This document shows, piece by piece, positions 1 to 8,531 of a DNA stretch of 64,000 nucleotides. Where the stretch lies: positions 2,976,001 through 3,040,000 of the forward strand of contig JBBCIN010000001.1 in NCBI GenBank assembly GCA_037200885.1, in the 5' to 3' direction. The number at the start of each line of letters is the position of its first letter. Positions within the stretch are counted from its first letter, which is position 1. A program made the position numbers and the translations under genes. The notes under the pieces were generated by a model. The model worked only from the letters and a program-made list of their open reading frames with translations, searched no databases and was not told the origin of the DNA. The DNA comes from PMG-095 sp037200885. Lineage in GTDB: Bacteria > Myxococcota_A > Polyangia > Polyangiales > Polyangiaceae.

Positions 1-385
1 GCAGCGTCTCGTTCCAACGATCCTTCGTCCGAAAGCCGGGCTTGATGGAGTTCTCGAGCGGCCCTTCCTCGGAGGACGCCAGGATTCGCAAGTTGGTGAC
101 GCCCAGCGCTTTCAGCCGGTCCAGCTCACGCGCCAGTCGCGCGCGGTCGCCATACTCCGCGTCGGCTCCCAAGTAGGCGCCGTACCAAATATTGGCTCCG
201 ACGAAGCGATAGGGCTTGCCGTCGACGAGTAGTCGCATGCCGTCGCGGCGCACGAAGCCCGTTCTGGAGCCATTCGCAGGTCCCTTTGCTGGACTGGCGG
301 CGCTCGCGCCGGCGCAGCCGGTGAGCGCTGCGCCGCCGAGCGCAACGCCGGCGGTGAGCATCGTCCGCTTGTTGATCTTGTTCAT
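1..385 (-). CDS. GH5-type mannanase-like secreted lipoprotein, 5' part only
   Basis: The gene runs off the left edge, so only about 128 N-terminal residues are visible. The start chosen is ATG at 385; an in-frame ATG at 421 would add 12 residues. The N-terminus has a Lys/Arg patch, a hydrophobic stretch and a lipobox-like LTGC, so it is probably an exported lipoprotein. After the signal comes VDGKPYRFVGANIWYGAYLG, then a block ending in GVTNLRILAS. This is the beginning typical of glycoside hydrolase family 5 endo-beta-1,4-mannanases, which cleave mannan backbones. The catalytic glutamates lie outside the window. The polysaccharide-monooxygenase-like gene at 1350 makes a polysaccharide-related neighbourhood plausible, but that is inference. 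Confidence 0.75.
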   Translation of the reverse strand, partial: MNKINKRTMLTAGVALGGAALTGCAGASAASPAKGPANGSRTGFVRRDGMRLLVDGKPYRFVGANIWYGAYLGADAEYGDRARLARELDRLKALGVTNLRILASSEEGPLENSIKPGFRTKDRWNETL

Positions 386-473
386 CGAATTTTCTGCGCA
401 ACCGAACGGAGCTTGGCTCATCGCGACGTGACCTAGCGCTGCGACTACCATAGCGCTGCCGGGCGGCTCGAGG

Positions 474-1124
474 CTATTGCGCGAACACGACGCGATCGGC
501 GCAGGGTTTCGCGTTCTCGTCCGTGCTCAGACCGGGAATGCGCATCGGGTCTCGCTCCAGCGAGCGAATGGCGCCCTCGATCTTGGCCAGCGCGAGCGCA
601 TCCAGGTTGCCGCTCGTGTACGCCGTCTGCGTTCCACCGCAGCTAGACTTCGGATCACCGGCACCGACTGATTGAGGACCCGCACCCCCTCGGAGCACGA
701 ACAAATTCGTGGCGCCGGTGTACTGCGCGACTTGCCGCCAAACGACTTGGCCGAGCGTGTCCATGCCCGATGCCGCGATCGTGTAGACCTGAATACCACG
801 ATGAGCCGCCGCCCGAGCCTCGAGCGCGTAGTCGAAGTCCTGAGGGTAATCGAGATGTGGGGGAGCATCTCCCACCAGAAAAACCAGCTTGGCGAGTGAG
901 GCGTCGCTCCAAGCGAGTTGCTGGATACCAACGTGCAGCGCTTCGTTCACCGATTCGGGCGTATCCCCGCCGCCGCTCGCCTCAACGCCCGCGACCTCCT
1001 CTGAAAAGCGTCCGAGGTTCGTGGACATCGGGAAGACGCGCGTCACGAAAGGATCGCTGCGGTCTTTGAACTCGACCAAGCCAACGCGAATGCGCACGTT
1101 CGAATCGCGCAGGCTACGCGCCAC
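474..1124 (-). CDS. von Willebrand factor A domain protein, N-terminally truncated
   Basis: The product of about 216 residues looks like the second half of a vWA domain: VGLVEFKDRSDPFVTRVF, then a GGGDTPESVNEAL segment, a hydrophobic KLVFLVGDAPPH strand and a GIQVYTIAASGM strand. These match the beta strands and the Thr metal-site loop of extracellular vWA proteins. The first start codon is GTG at 1124. The frame continues upstream as GDTTTIEKV, which is what normally follows the DxSGSM metal motif, but a TGA at 1149-1151 cuts it. No DxSGSM appears in any frame just upstream. The gene has therefore lost its signal peptide and the first MIDAS residues and is probably a decaying remnant, although the rest of the frame is open to the TAA at 474. 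Confidence 0.6.
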   Translation of the reverse strand: MARSLRDSNVRIRVGLVEFKDRSDPFVTRVFPMSTNLGRFSEEVAGVEASGGGDTPESVNEALHVGIQQLAWSDASLAKLVFLVGDAPPHLDYPQDFDYALEARAAAHRGIQVYTIAASGMDTLGQVVWRQVAQYTGATNLFVLRGGAGPQSVGAGDPKSSCGGTQTAYTSGNLDALALAKIEGAIRSLERDPMRIPGLSTDENAKPCADRVVFAQ

Positions 1125-1349
1125 TTTCTCGATGGTGGTCGTGTCGCCTCACAGGGACAACGCCGCCCCAGGAGAAATCCCAACCGAGCGCCGCGGCACG
1201 CAGCAATGCCAAGTAGATACGATAGGTTATCGTCAGCGCGGGTCATCTTGGCGCGCTCTTCTCCTGACCGCAGCCTCGATCCCGCGCCTGGGACGAAGCC
1301 ACCGCCTGGACTTCGAGCCGAAACAGAGCCTGCGACACCCTCGCCCGCA

Positions 1350-2237
1350 ATGTTTCGGCAATCCCAAACTGCCACTGGACGGACTCGGCGTTGCATCAGC
1401 GTGATGGTCGCCGCGCTGCTGTGCAGTTTCACTTATGCGGCGCGGAGCTTCGCGCACGTTGCGCTCGATTCACCGCCGTCGGGCTCGACGCTCGCCGTCG
1501 GCAGCACGGTCACGATCACTTGGGAAGATACGATCCTGCACGAGGGGATCGGATACGATCTCGATCTCGTGGGCGCAGACGAGTACATTCAATCGCCTAT
1601 CGTCCGCGATCTGCCGACCAACGTGCACAGCTATGATTGGCTCGTGCCCGACATCTGGTGCGTCGGTTGCTACGTCATGGTCACGCAGGTCAACCGCGGT
1701 CAGGACTACGAGGATAGCGCGCTCGTCAATATTTACGGAACGCCCGCGGCGGCGGGGAGTGGCGGGACCGGTGGGAGCGGTGGTTCCCCGAACGAGAGCC
1801 ACGGCGGCGCGAGCGGGATACCTGCCGGGGGCTCCGGCGGAATGGCTAGCAGCCATGCGTCTGCCGGCGCTTCAGGGAATTTGCCGATGTCCTCCTCCTC
1901 CGCGGGTGCGGGCTCGAGCGTGACGCCCGGTTCGAACCCGGCTAGCTCGGGCGGCAGCACCAGTCGGAATGACTCAGAAGAAGGTTCCACGACGTCCGCG
2001 GCAGGTGCCTCGGCGGAAGCGGAGGCGGAAGCGGAGGGCGGGAGCTCGGGGGCTGCAAATGCGGCCGCGGGCGAGCCTGACGACGCAGCCAGCGATGTCA
2101 CGGCCGGATCGCTCAACTCCGGCAGTTGCGCGATCGATTTTCGCGCGCCGTCGCGTTTCGGATTCAGTCTCTGCGCCGCGGTTCTGTCCTTCGTTCTGGT
2201 CACTCGCAAACGGCGCTCTGCCCGCCGCCATGCCTAA
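1350..2237 (+). CDS. LPMO-like secreted protein with MYXO-CTERM-like anchor
   Basis: The start chosen is ATG at 1350, directly before a signal peptide (residues 1-35). The open frame reaches back to 1206 but that part looks non-coding. After SFA the mature protein would begin with His36 (HVALDSPPSG), the arrangement that gives lytic polysaccharide monooxygenases their N-terminal 'histidine brace' for copper. The domain to about residue 130 contains VTITWEDT, DIWCVGCYVMV and a beta-sandwich-like pattern. It resembles the myxobacterial SCE4755-type polysaccharide-monooxygenase-like family. A long Gly/Ser/Ala-rich linker follows. The C-terminus has a Cys, a hydrophobic helix and RKRRSARR, as in MYXO-CTERM surface-sorting signals. 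The stop overlaps the next gene by 8 bp. Copper oxidase activity is inferred, not shown. Confidence 0.65.
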   Translation: MFRQSQTATGRTRRCISVMVAALLCSFTYAARSFAHVALDSPPSGSTLAVGSTVTITWEDTILHEGIGYDLDLVGADEYIQSPIVRDLPTNVHSYDWLVPDIWCVGCYVMVTQVNRGQDYEDSALVNIYGTPAAAGSGGTGGSGGSPNESHGGASGIPAGGSGGMASSHASAGASGNLPMSSSSAGAGSSVTPGSNPASSGGSTSRNDSEEGSTTSAAGASAEAEAEAEGGSSGAANAAAGEPDDAASDVTAGSLNSGSCAIDFRAPSRFGFSLCAAVLSFVLVTRKRRSARRHA

Positions 2238-4464
2238 GCCCTTGGCAGCTTCGGCGCGCTACCTGCTCGCGGCGCTGCTGATGACGAGCGGCGTGTCTTG
2301 CTCTGGCTCCCAGCGCGTCGCCGGAGATGCGGCTGCGGGCGCGGGCGGAAGTGCGCAGTCGGAGCCCGGTGGCAGCTCCGAAGCGACGGACGGTGCGTGT
2401 GCCAGCAGCGCGCCACGGGGCAGCGGCGGAGCGGCGGGAGGCGCGGCGGGAGGCGCGGCGGGAGGCAACGCAGGTGCATCGCCCAGCGCGGGCGCAGGCA
2501 CCGCTGAATCGGCAGAGGCTGGCGCTGCAGGGTCGGGCACTGCCGGCAGCGGCGCGGATGACGAGCCTCAGATCCCCGATGGGGCGGCGGGTAGCGGCCC
2601 CGGTGAGCCCGATCCGGAGCCTCCTTGCCCGTCCGGATCCTGGGCGGATGACGACGCGCATTGCCGCGCCTGGACGGCGTGCAACCCCGGCAGCTATGTG
2701 TCGCGCAGCGGGTCAGCGGTGTACGACCGAGTGTGTTCACCCTGTGCGAGTGGCGCGACGAGCCAGGCGTCGAATGCGGCCCAATGCGTGCCCACCTGCC
2801 CGACCTGTAGCCCGAGCTGCTTGCATGGCGGCACACTGGTCGGCCTGGCGAGTGGGGCTCGCGTCTGTAGTTGCCCAGCTGGCACTTGGGGTGAGCGTTG
2901 CGAAGGAACGACGCTAGCGGTCGAGGTCGGGGCCGCGTACGGCTGCGCTCTGAAAGGTGACGGCGGGGTGCGCTGTTGGGGCGACAACAGCTTCGGTCAA
3001 GCAGCGCCGCCATCCGGAACGTTCGAGCAGATTTCCGCCGGACTGAACCACGCCTGTGGTGTGAGGAGCGATGGCACGCTTGCCTGTTGGGGCGAGGATA
3101 CTGCCGGTGAATCCAGCCCGCCGACGGGAACCTTTAATGCGGTAACGGCAGGTGAGCGCAATACTTGCGCCATCCACGCGGATGGCACCGTCGTCTGTTG
3201 GGGTGACAACACGTTTGGACAGTCGACCTCGCCCGTTGGTCACTACGTGCAGATCGCGCTCGGTCGCTATCACAATTGCGCGCTCACGAGCGCAGGCGAC
3301 GTCGTGTGCAGCGGAAGCAACACCTACGGGCAAGCCTCTCCCCCGCTGCGCGGCAGCTTCGATGGCGTGGTCGTGGGCGCCTATTATAGTTGTGGGCTCG
3401 AGAGCGACGGTGGCGTCTCCTGTTGGGGCGTCGTGACAGACGCGGGAAAGCTCACGGGCAGCTTCGGCAGCCTGTCGTCCAGTGCGAACAATCTCTGCGG
3501 AGTCCAAAACGACGGCAGCGTCACCTGCACGACGACCAGCGCAGCGAGCGGCGCATTCCAAAGTGCATCCGCCGGTGACGGAGTGAGCTGCGGGATACGG
3601 ACGGACGGGACTCTGAGCTGCTGGGGCAGCAACGATCATGGCGAAGCAAGCCCGCCGACCGGCGCTTTTTCTGGGGTCTCCACTGGCGATCACTTGCATT
3701 CATGCGCCGTCGACCTGGTGGGGGCCGTGCATTGCTGGGGAGACGACTCTTTCGGCCAATCGACGGCGCCCGAGGGTACCTTCCGCAGCGTGGCCACGGG
3801 CGACGTCCACACCTGCGGCATTCGCGACGATTCGAGCGTTGTCTGTTGGGGCTCGGCGGTAAGCGGGCGGACGCTCGCACCACACGGATCCTTCTTGAGT
3901 ATTTCGGCGGGCACTGCGCATACCTGCGCGCTCAAGAGCAACGGCCGAGTCGCCTGTTGGGGCAAAGACGATGCAGGCCAAGCCACAGCTCCGAGCGGGA
4001 CGTTCCGCGACGTTTCAGCGGGCGAGCGACACAGCTGCGGAGTTCGTTCGAGCGGCGAAGTCGTTTGCTGGGGAAGTGACAGCAGTGGGCAATCGAGCCC
4101 GCCTTCGGGGAGCTTCCTAACTGTCGCCGCGGGCCAAGACGCCAGTTGCGGGGTCCGCGACGACGGCAGCGTGAGCTGCTGGGGAGCCGGGCAGACGAGC
4201 CCGCCTCCGGGAGCATTCACGAGCGTCGCGACTGGCCAAGACCAGAACTGTGCAATGACCACGGATGGCTCGCTTGCCTGCTGGGGTCCTCGGCGAGCGA
4301 TCCGCCCAGCGGCGCATTCAGCAGCTTGTCCGTCAGCTCCAACGGCTACGCTTGTGCCGTCGATGGCAACGCGCGCCTACGTTGTTGGGGTACAGCGGCA
4401 CATCCGAGCCAAGATTGACCGATCCGAGCCAGCTCGAGCGGGGTGGCGCTTCCGTTCGGGGTGA
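2230..4464 (+). CDS. RCC1-like repeat lipoprotein, frameshifted near the 3' end
   Basis: ATG at 2230 overlaps the preceding gene by 8 bp, so the two are probably co-transcribed. A signal peptide ends in a lipobox-like SGVSC. Residues to about 150 are Gly/Ala/Ser-rich linker. A Cys-rich segment with an EGF-like CSCPAGTWGERC follows. From about 2940 there are 13-14 units of roughly 37 residues built on the pattern C-x-hydrophobic-x-x-DG-x-hydrophobic-x-CWG, as in RCC1/BLIP-II-type beta propellers. The last repeats shift frame in the G-run at 4283-4286: one missing base moves the repeat pattern to the frame that ends at 4418 (final CWGTAAHPSQD). The annotated frame instead continues with unrelated residues to 4464. 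It probably binds a partner at the cell surface; no ligand can be named. Confidence 0.75.
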   Translation: MPKPLAASARYLLAALLMTSGVSCSGSQRVAGDAAAGAGGSAQSEPGGSSEATDGACASSAPRGSGGAAGGAAGGAAGGNAGASPSAGAGTAESAEAGAAGSGTAGSGADDEPQIPDGAAGSGPGEPDPEPPCPSGSWADDDAHCRAWTACNPGSYVSRSGSAVYDRVCSPCASGATSQASNAAQCVPTCPTCSPSCLHGGTLVGLASGARVCSCPAGTWGERCEGTTLAVEVGAAYGCALKGDGGVRCWGDNSFGQAAPPSGTFEQISAGLNHACGVRSDGTLACWGEDTAGESSPPTGTFNAVTAGERNTCAIHADGTVVCWGDNTFGQSTSPVGHYVQIALGRYHNCALTSAGDVVCSGSNTYGQASPPLRGSFDGVVVGAYYSCGLESDGGVSCWGVVTDAGKLTGSFGSLSSSANNLCGVQNDGSVTCTTTSAASGAFQSASAGDGVSCGIRTDGTLSCWGSNDHGEASPPTGAFSGVSTGDHLHSCAVDLVGAVHCWGDDSFGQSTAPEGTFRSVATGDVHTCGIRDDSSVVCWGSAVSGRTLAPHGSFLSISAGTAHTCALKSNGRVACWGKDDAGQATAPSGTFRDVSAGERHSCGVRSSGEVVCWGSDSSGQSSPPSGSFLTVAAGQDASCGVRDDGSVSCWGAGQTSPPPGAFTSVATGQDQNCAMTTDGSLACWGPRRAIRPAAHSAACPSAPTATLVPSMATRAYVVGVQRHIRAKIDRSEPARAGWRFRSG

Positions 4465-4580
4465 CTGGTATTTCTCCTACAGCCACTTGGCGAGCGGCTG
4501 GCGTATGGTCGAAATCCGGGGGGCCTGGTTCGCTCAGGTTCCGATCCGGGTTGGGGCTTAATTTTTCAAAAGGAGGTCGC

Positions 4581-5606
4581 ATGATTCGCATCATCCACAA
4601 CGCAGGGTTGCTCGCGTTCGTCGCGTGTATCGGTGTTTCGGCTGCGCTGAACGGTTGCGCGTCCGCGCCGGAGGCTGCAAATTCCGACGCCGATAGCGTC
4701 GGGAGCATTGGTCTCGATCTGCAGGTCGGTGGCGCCACGCTCGATCAGGTGAGCTACACCATCGTCGGGCCGAATGGGCTACGTCAAATCAGGCACGCTC
4801 AACCTGGCGAACAGCAGCACTCTGAGCGCGGTGCTCTCTGGTCTCCCCGTGGCAACGGTTACACCATCAGCTTGAACGGAACCAGCGTCGATGGCGGCAC
4901 GACCTGCGCCGGATCTAGCAGTTTCGACGTACACGCGCACCAAACCGCCGTCGTGTCCGTACACCTGCTGTGCCATCAGTCGGCGACGACCGGCAGCGTT
5001 CAGGTCGGTGGCACGTTCAATGTTGCCCTGTCGTCGACGGCATCATGGCGAGCCCAGCGGAGTTCTGGTCGGCAGCACCATCGCGCTCGCCGCGTCGGCA
5101 CACGATAGCGACGCTGCTCCTTCGGCGCTCAGCTACAGCTGGACCGCGAGCGCCGGCACGTTCCGACGACGCGACGCTGGCAGCGCCCGTCTTCACCTGC
5201 ACCGCGCCCGGCGTGGTCACGGTCAGCGTCCGCGGTCTCGGACGGCGACCCGGCGCCGACCTGCACGGATCAAGCAAGCGCGACCATCACCTGCACGCCG
5301 ACCGCAGCGGACGTACAGAATATCCTCAACGCCGCTTGCGTCTCCTGTCACTCGGGCGCCAACCCGCCGCGCGGTTTGAGTCTGGTCGATGTCCGCGCCG
5401 TGGTGGGCGCTGCGGCGTCTGGATGTCCGCTCAAGCTTCGAATCCAGCCCGGCAAGGCGGCTCAAAGCTACCTGGTCGACAAGATCATGGGCGCCGCACA
5501 GGACGGTGGTTGCTTGAGCGGCAAGCAGATGCCGCTCAACAAGCCACCACTTGCCGCCAGTGACATCTCGATCATCAGCTCGTGGATCAACGCAGGCGCA
5601 CCCTGA
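4581..5606 (+). pseudogene. c-haem (CxxCH) lipoprotein broken by six indels
   Basis: A very good ribosome site, AAGGAGGT at 4570-4577, precedes ATG 4581. The protein begins with a lipoprotein signal (lipobox-like ALNGC). Reading one frame gives nonsense, but joining frames gives one continuous protein: YTIVGPNG then YVKSGTLNLANSS, back to YTISLNGTSVDGG, then CPVVDGIMASPAE, VLVGSTIALAAS, DDATLAAPVFTC and finally AADVQNILNAACVSCHSG, ending at WINAGAP (stop 5604-5606). Switches fall near 4776 (+1), 4857 (-1), 5023 (-1), 5062 (-1), 5162 (+1) and 5231 (+1). The C-terminal part (about 5300-5606) is a cytochrome-c-like domain with CVSCH, common in myxobacterial haem lipoproteins. The gene is either decayed or hit by local sequence errors. 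Confidence 0.7.
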
Positions 5607-5737
5607 AGCTAGAGTAGCGCAAGGCCGAGCGCCCAACTCGGACGCCGTCACGCAACCTGGACTTCACCGCGGCGTCACCCAAGCGGCGGCCGTGCAGGCT
5701 AAGCTGGTCGCCGCAAAAAACGCGCGGCGGAGTTCCA

Positions 5738-6658
5738 ATGACCAACGGCATCGACGAAAAAACCAGCGATTGGCTACAATCCGAGCTCGAGGAGGACCTC
5801 GACGAAGACTACGAACTCGAGCTCGGCGACAGCCGGCTGCCCGACGAGGTTGCCAAACTCTCGACGCACAAGTCGGCCCCGTCGATCGATCGCCGCGAGT
5901 ACTTCGGTCACCTGCTCGGCTTGCAGCGCGAGCTGATCAAACTCCAAACTTGGGTGGCGCGCAGCGGCGCCAAGGTCGTCGTGCTGTTCGAGGGCCGTGA
6001 TTCTGCGGGCAAGGGCGGCGCAATCAAGCGCATCACCCAACGCCTCAATCCGCGCGTGTGCCGGGTCGTTGCACTGCCTGCGCCCAGCGAGCGCGAGCGC
6101 TCGCAATGGTATTTTCAGCGTTACGTGCCGCACCTTCCGGCGGCAGGCGAGATCGTGCTGTTCGATCGCTCGTGGTACAACCGCGCGGGTGTGGAGCGGG
6201 TCATGGGCTTTGCGTCCGCCGCGGAGGTCGAGCAGTTTTTCAAGGACGCTCCCGAGTTCGAGCGCTTGCTGGTCGGCTCGGGCATTGTCTTGCTCAAATA
6301 CTGGTTTTCCATCTCGGACGAAGAGCAACAACTGCGCTTCCTCGTGCGCATTCACGATCCGATGAAGCAGTGGAAGCTGAGCCCCATGGATCTCCAGTCG
6401 CGAGTGCGTTGGGAAGATTACACGGCAGCCAAAGAAGAGATGCTCAACCGGACCAACACGCCCGAGGCGCGCTGGTACATCGTCGAGGGCAATGACAAGC
6501 GCCGCGCGCGCCTCAACTGCATGGCTCATCTGCTCAAGCAGATCCCTTACACCGAGCTGCCCCAGGAAGAGGTAGAGCTTCCCCAACGCGTGTTCCACCC
6601 GAATTACGAGCGTCACGCTCTCGCGCCAGAGCTGTTCGTGCCTCGGGTCTACGGCTAA
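5738..6658 (+). CDS. ppk2: Polyphosphate kinase 2 family protein
   Basis: PPK2 enzymes transfer phosphate between polyphosphate and nucleoside mono- or diphosphates. The 306-residue protein fits a single-domain PPK2. Walker A is GRDSAGKGG (residues 86-94), and the Walker B/lid region is IVLFDRSWYNRAGVERVMGF. The family blocks QWYFQRYVPHLP, LLKYWFSIS, DPMKQWKLSPMDLQS and WYIVEGNDKRRARLN are all present. The first 50 residues are acidic (ELEEDLDEDYELELG) and probably form a flexible extension. ATG at 5738 is the start; no earlier ATG fits. It stands alone, facing a 600-bp non-coding stretch downstream. The sequence does not settle whether it prefers GDP, ADP or AMP. Confidence 0.95.
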   Translation: MTNGIDEKTSDWLQSELEEDLDEDYELELGDSRLPDEVAKLSTHKSAPSIDRREYFGHLLGLQRELIKLQTWVARSGAKVVVLFEGRDSAGKGGAIKRITQRLNPRVCRVVALPAPSERERSQWYFQRYVPHLPAAGEIVLFDRSWYNRAGVERVMGFASAAEVEQFFKDAPEFERLLVGSGIVLLKYWFSISDEEQQLRFLVRIHDPMKQWKLSPMDLQSRVRWEDYTAAKEEMLNRTNTPEARWYIVEGNDKRRARLNCMAHLLKQIPYTELPQEEVELPQRVFHPNYERHALAPELFVPRVYG

Positions 6659-7262
6659 ACCGTTCGCGACGCCGAAGGCTTTGCCGGGGCCCGACGTGGC
6701 CCGTGATCATCAACCAAAAAAACGTAGCAGGGGTTTGATGGTCACGCGACGCGGGCAGAGAGCACGTAGCCTTCGGCGGCGCGGGGCGGACTCAGGAGCA
6801 ACGCAAAAGCGAGATCAGCCCACCGCCCAACGAGTCGTGATCGGGCCGTCGTCGTCGTCGTCGTATGCCGGCGCGACCGGGGCGATCGGCGCGCGTTTGC
6901 AGCTGGCCAGCCCGGGCCGGTCGCGGCCAATTTCAATACCGTTCGTCTCATTCATGAAGTGCCGAAGGCGGGACCAGGCGTCGCTGTCTCGGCTCGAGGC
7001 GTCGTGAGGCGGCATCGCAAACCAATACGCCCGGCCGTGTCGCAGCTTAAGCGACAAGTGTGAGACGGCAGGATGTCGCCCGCCGAAGTCGCCTTCGAGA
7101 GTTCCGCTGCACCACCACACGACCGAACTGGCTGAGCCGCATCGCGGCGGCGTGACATTTCAGGAGAAAACGAGTGTCGAGCGACCAGTGGCTGCTACTA
7201 CCAGCAGGGCGGGACCTAGCAATTCACTGGCTTCGATTGACTTCGTGCCCAGTGGATTCGCG
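6659..7262. other. Intergenic stretch without a convincing gene
   Basis: About 600 bp lie between the convergent ppk2 and MFS transporter genes. The only visible features are a short GTC/GTCGTC run near 6847-6866 and an open minus-strand frame at 6815-7120 (about 100 residues, containing a five-Asp run). That frame has no ribosome site or recognisable family, so it is not called as a gene. Confidence 0.5.
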
Positions 7263-8501
7263 CTATCTGGCGTCCAGCGCAATTCGCGAATCTGGTCGTC
7301 GCGCCGCGGGAATCAACGCCAGCGCGGCGCAGGCCGCGAGTCCCGAGAGCAGAGGGAACATCGCTTGCCAGCCAAAGTGAGCGCTGATCGCCGGCAAGGT
7401 CAGACCCTCCAACATACCACCCACCGAGCCGACGCCGTTGACCAATCCGGTGGCGGTGGCAGCGGCCGCCGCACCGCCTACGTCTTGAGCGGCGGCACCC
7501 GAGAGCAACGCGTCGGGGCCAAACAACAGCGCGCCGACCAGGGCCAGCGCGCCCACCGTGAGCCAGACATCGTGCTGCGGCAACGCGGCGCACAGCAACA
7601 GGGCGAGCGCTAGGCCGAGCAAGCTCAGCATCGACACCGCGGCGCGGGACCAAACGCGTACGCGATCGGAGAGCATGCCGATCGCGATCACGCCCGCGAT
7701 GCCGCCAGCTTCGAACGCGTTCGACACGTATGCCGCGCGGTCCACGCCGTAGCCGAGCGTGCCGTGCAAGTAATACGGCAGCCAAAAGAGCAACGCGTAG
7801 CGTACGTACTTGATGAAGAAGTAGCTCGCGCCGAACGCCCACAGCACCGGGTTGTGCAAGGCCGCGCGTTGAGCGGCTTGTCGCGTCTCCCCAGCGAGCT
7901 CGGCTTGCGCCAGGGCCGCTGACTCGGCCGGCTGATCGCCGCGCTTCAAAAACAAAAAAATCAACAACGCGACTCCCAGCATGGCCAGCGCCGGCCCGAA
8001 GAACGCCGCCCGCCAGCCATTTCTACGCAGCAAGTAGGCGGCAAAGTCGCTGGCAACGATGCTGCCCACTTGATAGCAAGTGCACCAGAAGGCCATCACC
8101 GTGCCGCGGTTTTGCGGCGTGGTCCACTCGGCCATGGCCCGCGTGGTTCCGGGCCAGCCCGTCGACTGCGCCAAGCCATTGACGAAGAACAGCACTCCGA
8201 ACCAGAGCGCAGCGTTCATCGCGCCGAACGCTGCGCAGCACAGTGCCGAAACTGCCAAACCCCAAGTAATCAAACGCCGCGCCCCGATGCGGTCGCCCAC
8301 GTAGCCACTGAAGAACAACCCGAACGCGTACGCGGCCAGGTAAAAGGTATCGATCAGGCCGAGAGCGCGCTCACTGATTCCGAGCGAATGGCGCAACGTC
8401 GATTTGACGACGCTGAAGCCCTTTCGCCCGAGGTAGTAGCTGGCATACGCGACCCAGGTGAGACCCCAAGCAGTGTAGCGATCTGCTCGGCGCTCGTTCA
8501 T
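7263..8501 (-). CDS. MFS transporter of the OPA (GlpT/UhpT-like) type
   Basis: A 412-residue integral membrane protein with about 12 hydrophobic segments, the normal MFS size. The N-terminal block YASYYLGRKGFSVVKSTL resembles the first helix of organophosphate:phosphate antiporters. Between helices 2 and 3 is GYVGDRIGARRL, the MFS motif A. The segment NGLAQSTGWPGTTRAMAEW with RGTVMAFWCTCYQVGS matches the GlpT/UhpC signature around helices 4-5. Such proteins exchange sugar- or glycerol-phosphates for phosphate across the inner membrane; the substrate here is unknown. The gene sits 30 bp after the FrzS/AglZ-like gene on the same strand and could be read through from it. ATG at 8501 is the start. 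Confidence 0.88.
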   Translation of the reverse strand: MNERRADRYTAWGLTWVAYASYYLGRKGFSVVKSTLRHSLGISERALGLIDTFYLAAYAFGLFFSGYVGDRIGARRLITWGLAVSALCCAAFGAMNAALWFGVLFFVNGLAQSTGWPGTTRAMAEWTTPQNRGTVMAFWCTCYQVGSIVASDFAAYLLRRNGWRAAFFGPALAMLGVALLIFLFLKRGDQPAESAALAQAELAGETRQAAQRAALHNPVLWAFGASYFFIKYVRYALLFWLPYYLHGTLGYGVDRAAYVSNAFEAGGIAGVIAIGMLSDRVRVWSRAAVSMLSLLGLALALLLCAALPQHDVWLTVGALALVGALLFGPDALLSGAAAQDVGGAAAAATATGLVNGVGSVGGMLEGLTLPAISAHFGWQAMFPLLSGLAACAALALIPAARRPDSRIALDAR

Positions 8502-8531
8502 TGCGGGAGCCCTTCTCTTCCTTTCTCGCTC

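Noticed and set aside
6815..7120. 100-residue minus-strand frame
   Set aside because: No ribosome site, no family, poor start; five-Asp run comes from a GTC repeat.
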